The translations under genes and the position numbers were made by a program. 6,594 nt of DNA from Halobacteriales archaeon. GTDB lineage: Archaea > Thermoplasmatota > SW-10-69-26 > JACQPN01 > JAIVGT01. Location: positions 1 to 6,594 of the forward strand of contig JAIVGT010000050.1 in the NCBI GenBank assembly GCA_020201485.1. Direction: 5' to 3'. The notes below the pieces were generated by a model that made no database searches, was not told the DNA's origin, and worked only from the letters and a program-made list of their open reading frames with translations. Below are positions 6,256 to 6,594 of this stretch, one piece after another. Position 1 is the first letter of the stretch. Every line of letters begins with the position of its first letter.

Positions 6256-6336
6256 GTGCATAAAGTCGTGTTGTTACTTGTTGCCGCCATGGTAGTTCTG
6301 CCGCCCTTGGTCCACTCGGAACCCGTACTCCTGTGA
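6256..6336 (+). other. Signal-peptide-coding stretch, probable 5' end of an interrupted secreted-protein gene
   Basis: From the GTG at 6256 the frame encodes a short basic start (M-H-K), then VVLLLVAAMVVLPPLV and HSEP, and stops at TGA 6334-6336 after 26 codons. This is a classic Sec signal layout: a positive N-region, a hydrophobic core of about 16 residues, and a plausible cleavage region at VHS. A short peptide of this kind with an immediate stop suggests a gene whose mature part continues in another frame; the next frame is open from 6296 to the window end. An AT-rich CATAAGA (6221-6227) could serve as a TATA box. The ATG at 6289 in the same frame is an alternative start, with CATAAAG about 26 bp upstream, but it loses most of the hydrophobic core. 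Confidence 0.4.
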
Positions 6337-6594
6337 CCGTGTCGTTTCCATCACCGTGGTAGCGTTGCCTGTGTCGGTGCCGACGCCGGGAGGACGCACT
6401 TCAAATATGGTCTACATTGATGACCGCCCGGATGGACAATTCCTCGGCACCCCTGTAAGGAGCGGCCTGGTCAATGGCGATGGGACATGGGTCTATTTCG
6501 AAACCAATGGGCGTCTCGGGCTCCAGAGAGGCGGGTCAAGCAGTCTCCTAAGCACGCCCTTGACAGGTCCGCTCGATAGTGAGGACTGCACAAA
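6296..6594 (+). pseudogene. Partial, probably frameshifted, hypothetical secreted protein (runs off the window)
   Basis: A frame without stops runs from after the TAG at 6293-6295 to the window edge (99 codons). I do not recognise a named family. The text from ATG 6407 looks like real protein: VYIDDRPDGQF (6410-6442), then TWVYFETNGRLGLQRGGSSS (6485-6544), then an acidic stretch with DSEDCT at the edge. Gly, Ser and Thr richness and the single late Cys suit an extracellular beta-rich protein. In-frame starts are GTG 6356 and ATG 6407, neither with a convincing promoter. The better reading is that the signal peptide coded at 6256 belongs to it and that one extra base, or loss of two, around 6296-6336 separates them. 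It is less GC-rich than gatE and uses AGA, AGG, TAT and AAT codons, hinting at a different origin. A sequencing indel is equally possible. Confidence 0.45.

Noticed and set aside
6209..6594. tRNA, CRISPR repeat or insertion-sequence end in the right-hand low-GC stretch
   Set aside because: I found no cloverleaf, no regularly spaced repeats and no terminal inverted repeats.

Overview
The window looks like high-GC archaeal chromosome. The strongest evidence is the adjacent gatD–gatE pair, the archaeal-specific Glu-tRNA(Gln) amidotransferase. Supporting it are an archaeal-type Elp3 C-terminus, Nth, an RMD1/DUF155 membrane protein, and TATA-like boxes at leaderless spacing in place of Shine-Dalgarno sites. 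The composition and the exported propeller-type fragments would fit a high-GC Thermoplasmatota-like lineage, but that placement is inference; the sequence alone does not fix the phylum.

Layout, left to right. Bases 1-299 (+) hold the acetyltransferase end of elp3. It runs tail-to-tail into 277-501 (-), the last ~74 codons of a sialidase/BNR-type beta-propeller protein with no start codon, which I read as a gene remnant. Next on the minus strand is a two-gene unit, an RMD1-family (DUF155) membrane protein (2258-1158) followed by endonuclease III nth (1161-502), joined by a GTGA start/stop overlap. A compact AT-rich divergent promoter at about 2277-2345 separates this unit from rightward genes: a vapB/vapC-type toxin-antitoxin pair (2345-2984), then gatD (3015-4316) and gatE (4316-6208), which overlap by one base. 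The last ~385 bases have clearly lower GC. They carry a signal-peptide-coding stretch and, in the next frame, an open frame running off the right edge, so probably a frameshifted or otherwise interrupted secreted protein.

How the genes relate. gatD and gatE make the two subunits of one enzyme that completes Gln-tRNA(Gln). elp3 modifies wobble uridine in tRNA, so two separate translation-fidelity functions flank the window. nth repairs oxidised pyrimidines, and its partner RMD1 protein has no established archaeal role. The VapC-like toxin is a PIN-domain RNase controlled by its RHH antitoxin. It sits 30 bp upstream of the essential gatDE genes. Most of the window is ordinary. The items worth a second look are the propeller remnant in frame behind nth, the divergent promoter with its inverted repeat, and the interrupted low-GC secreted gene at the right edge.
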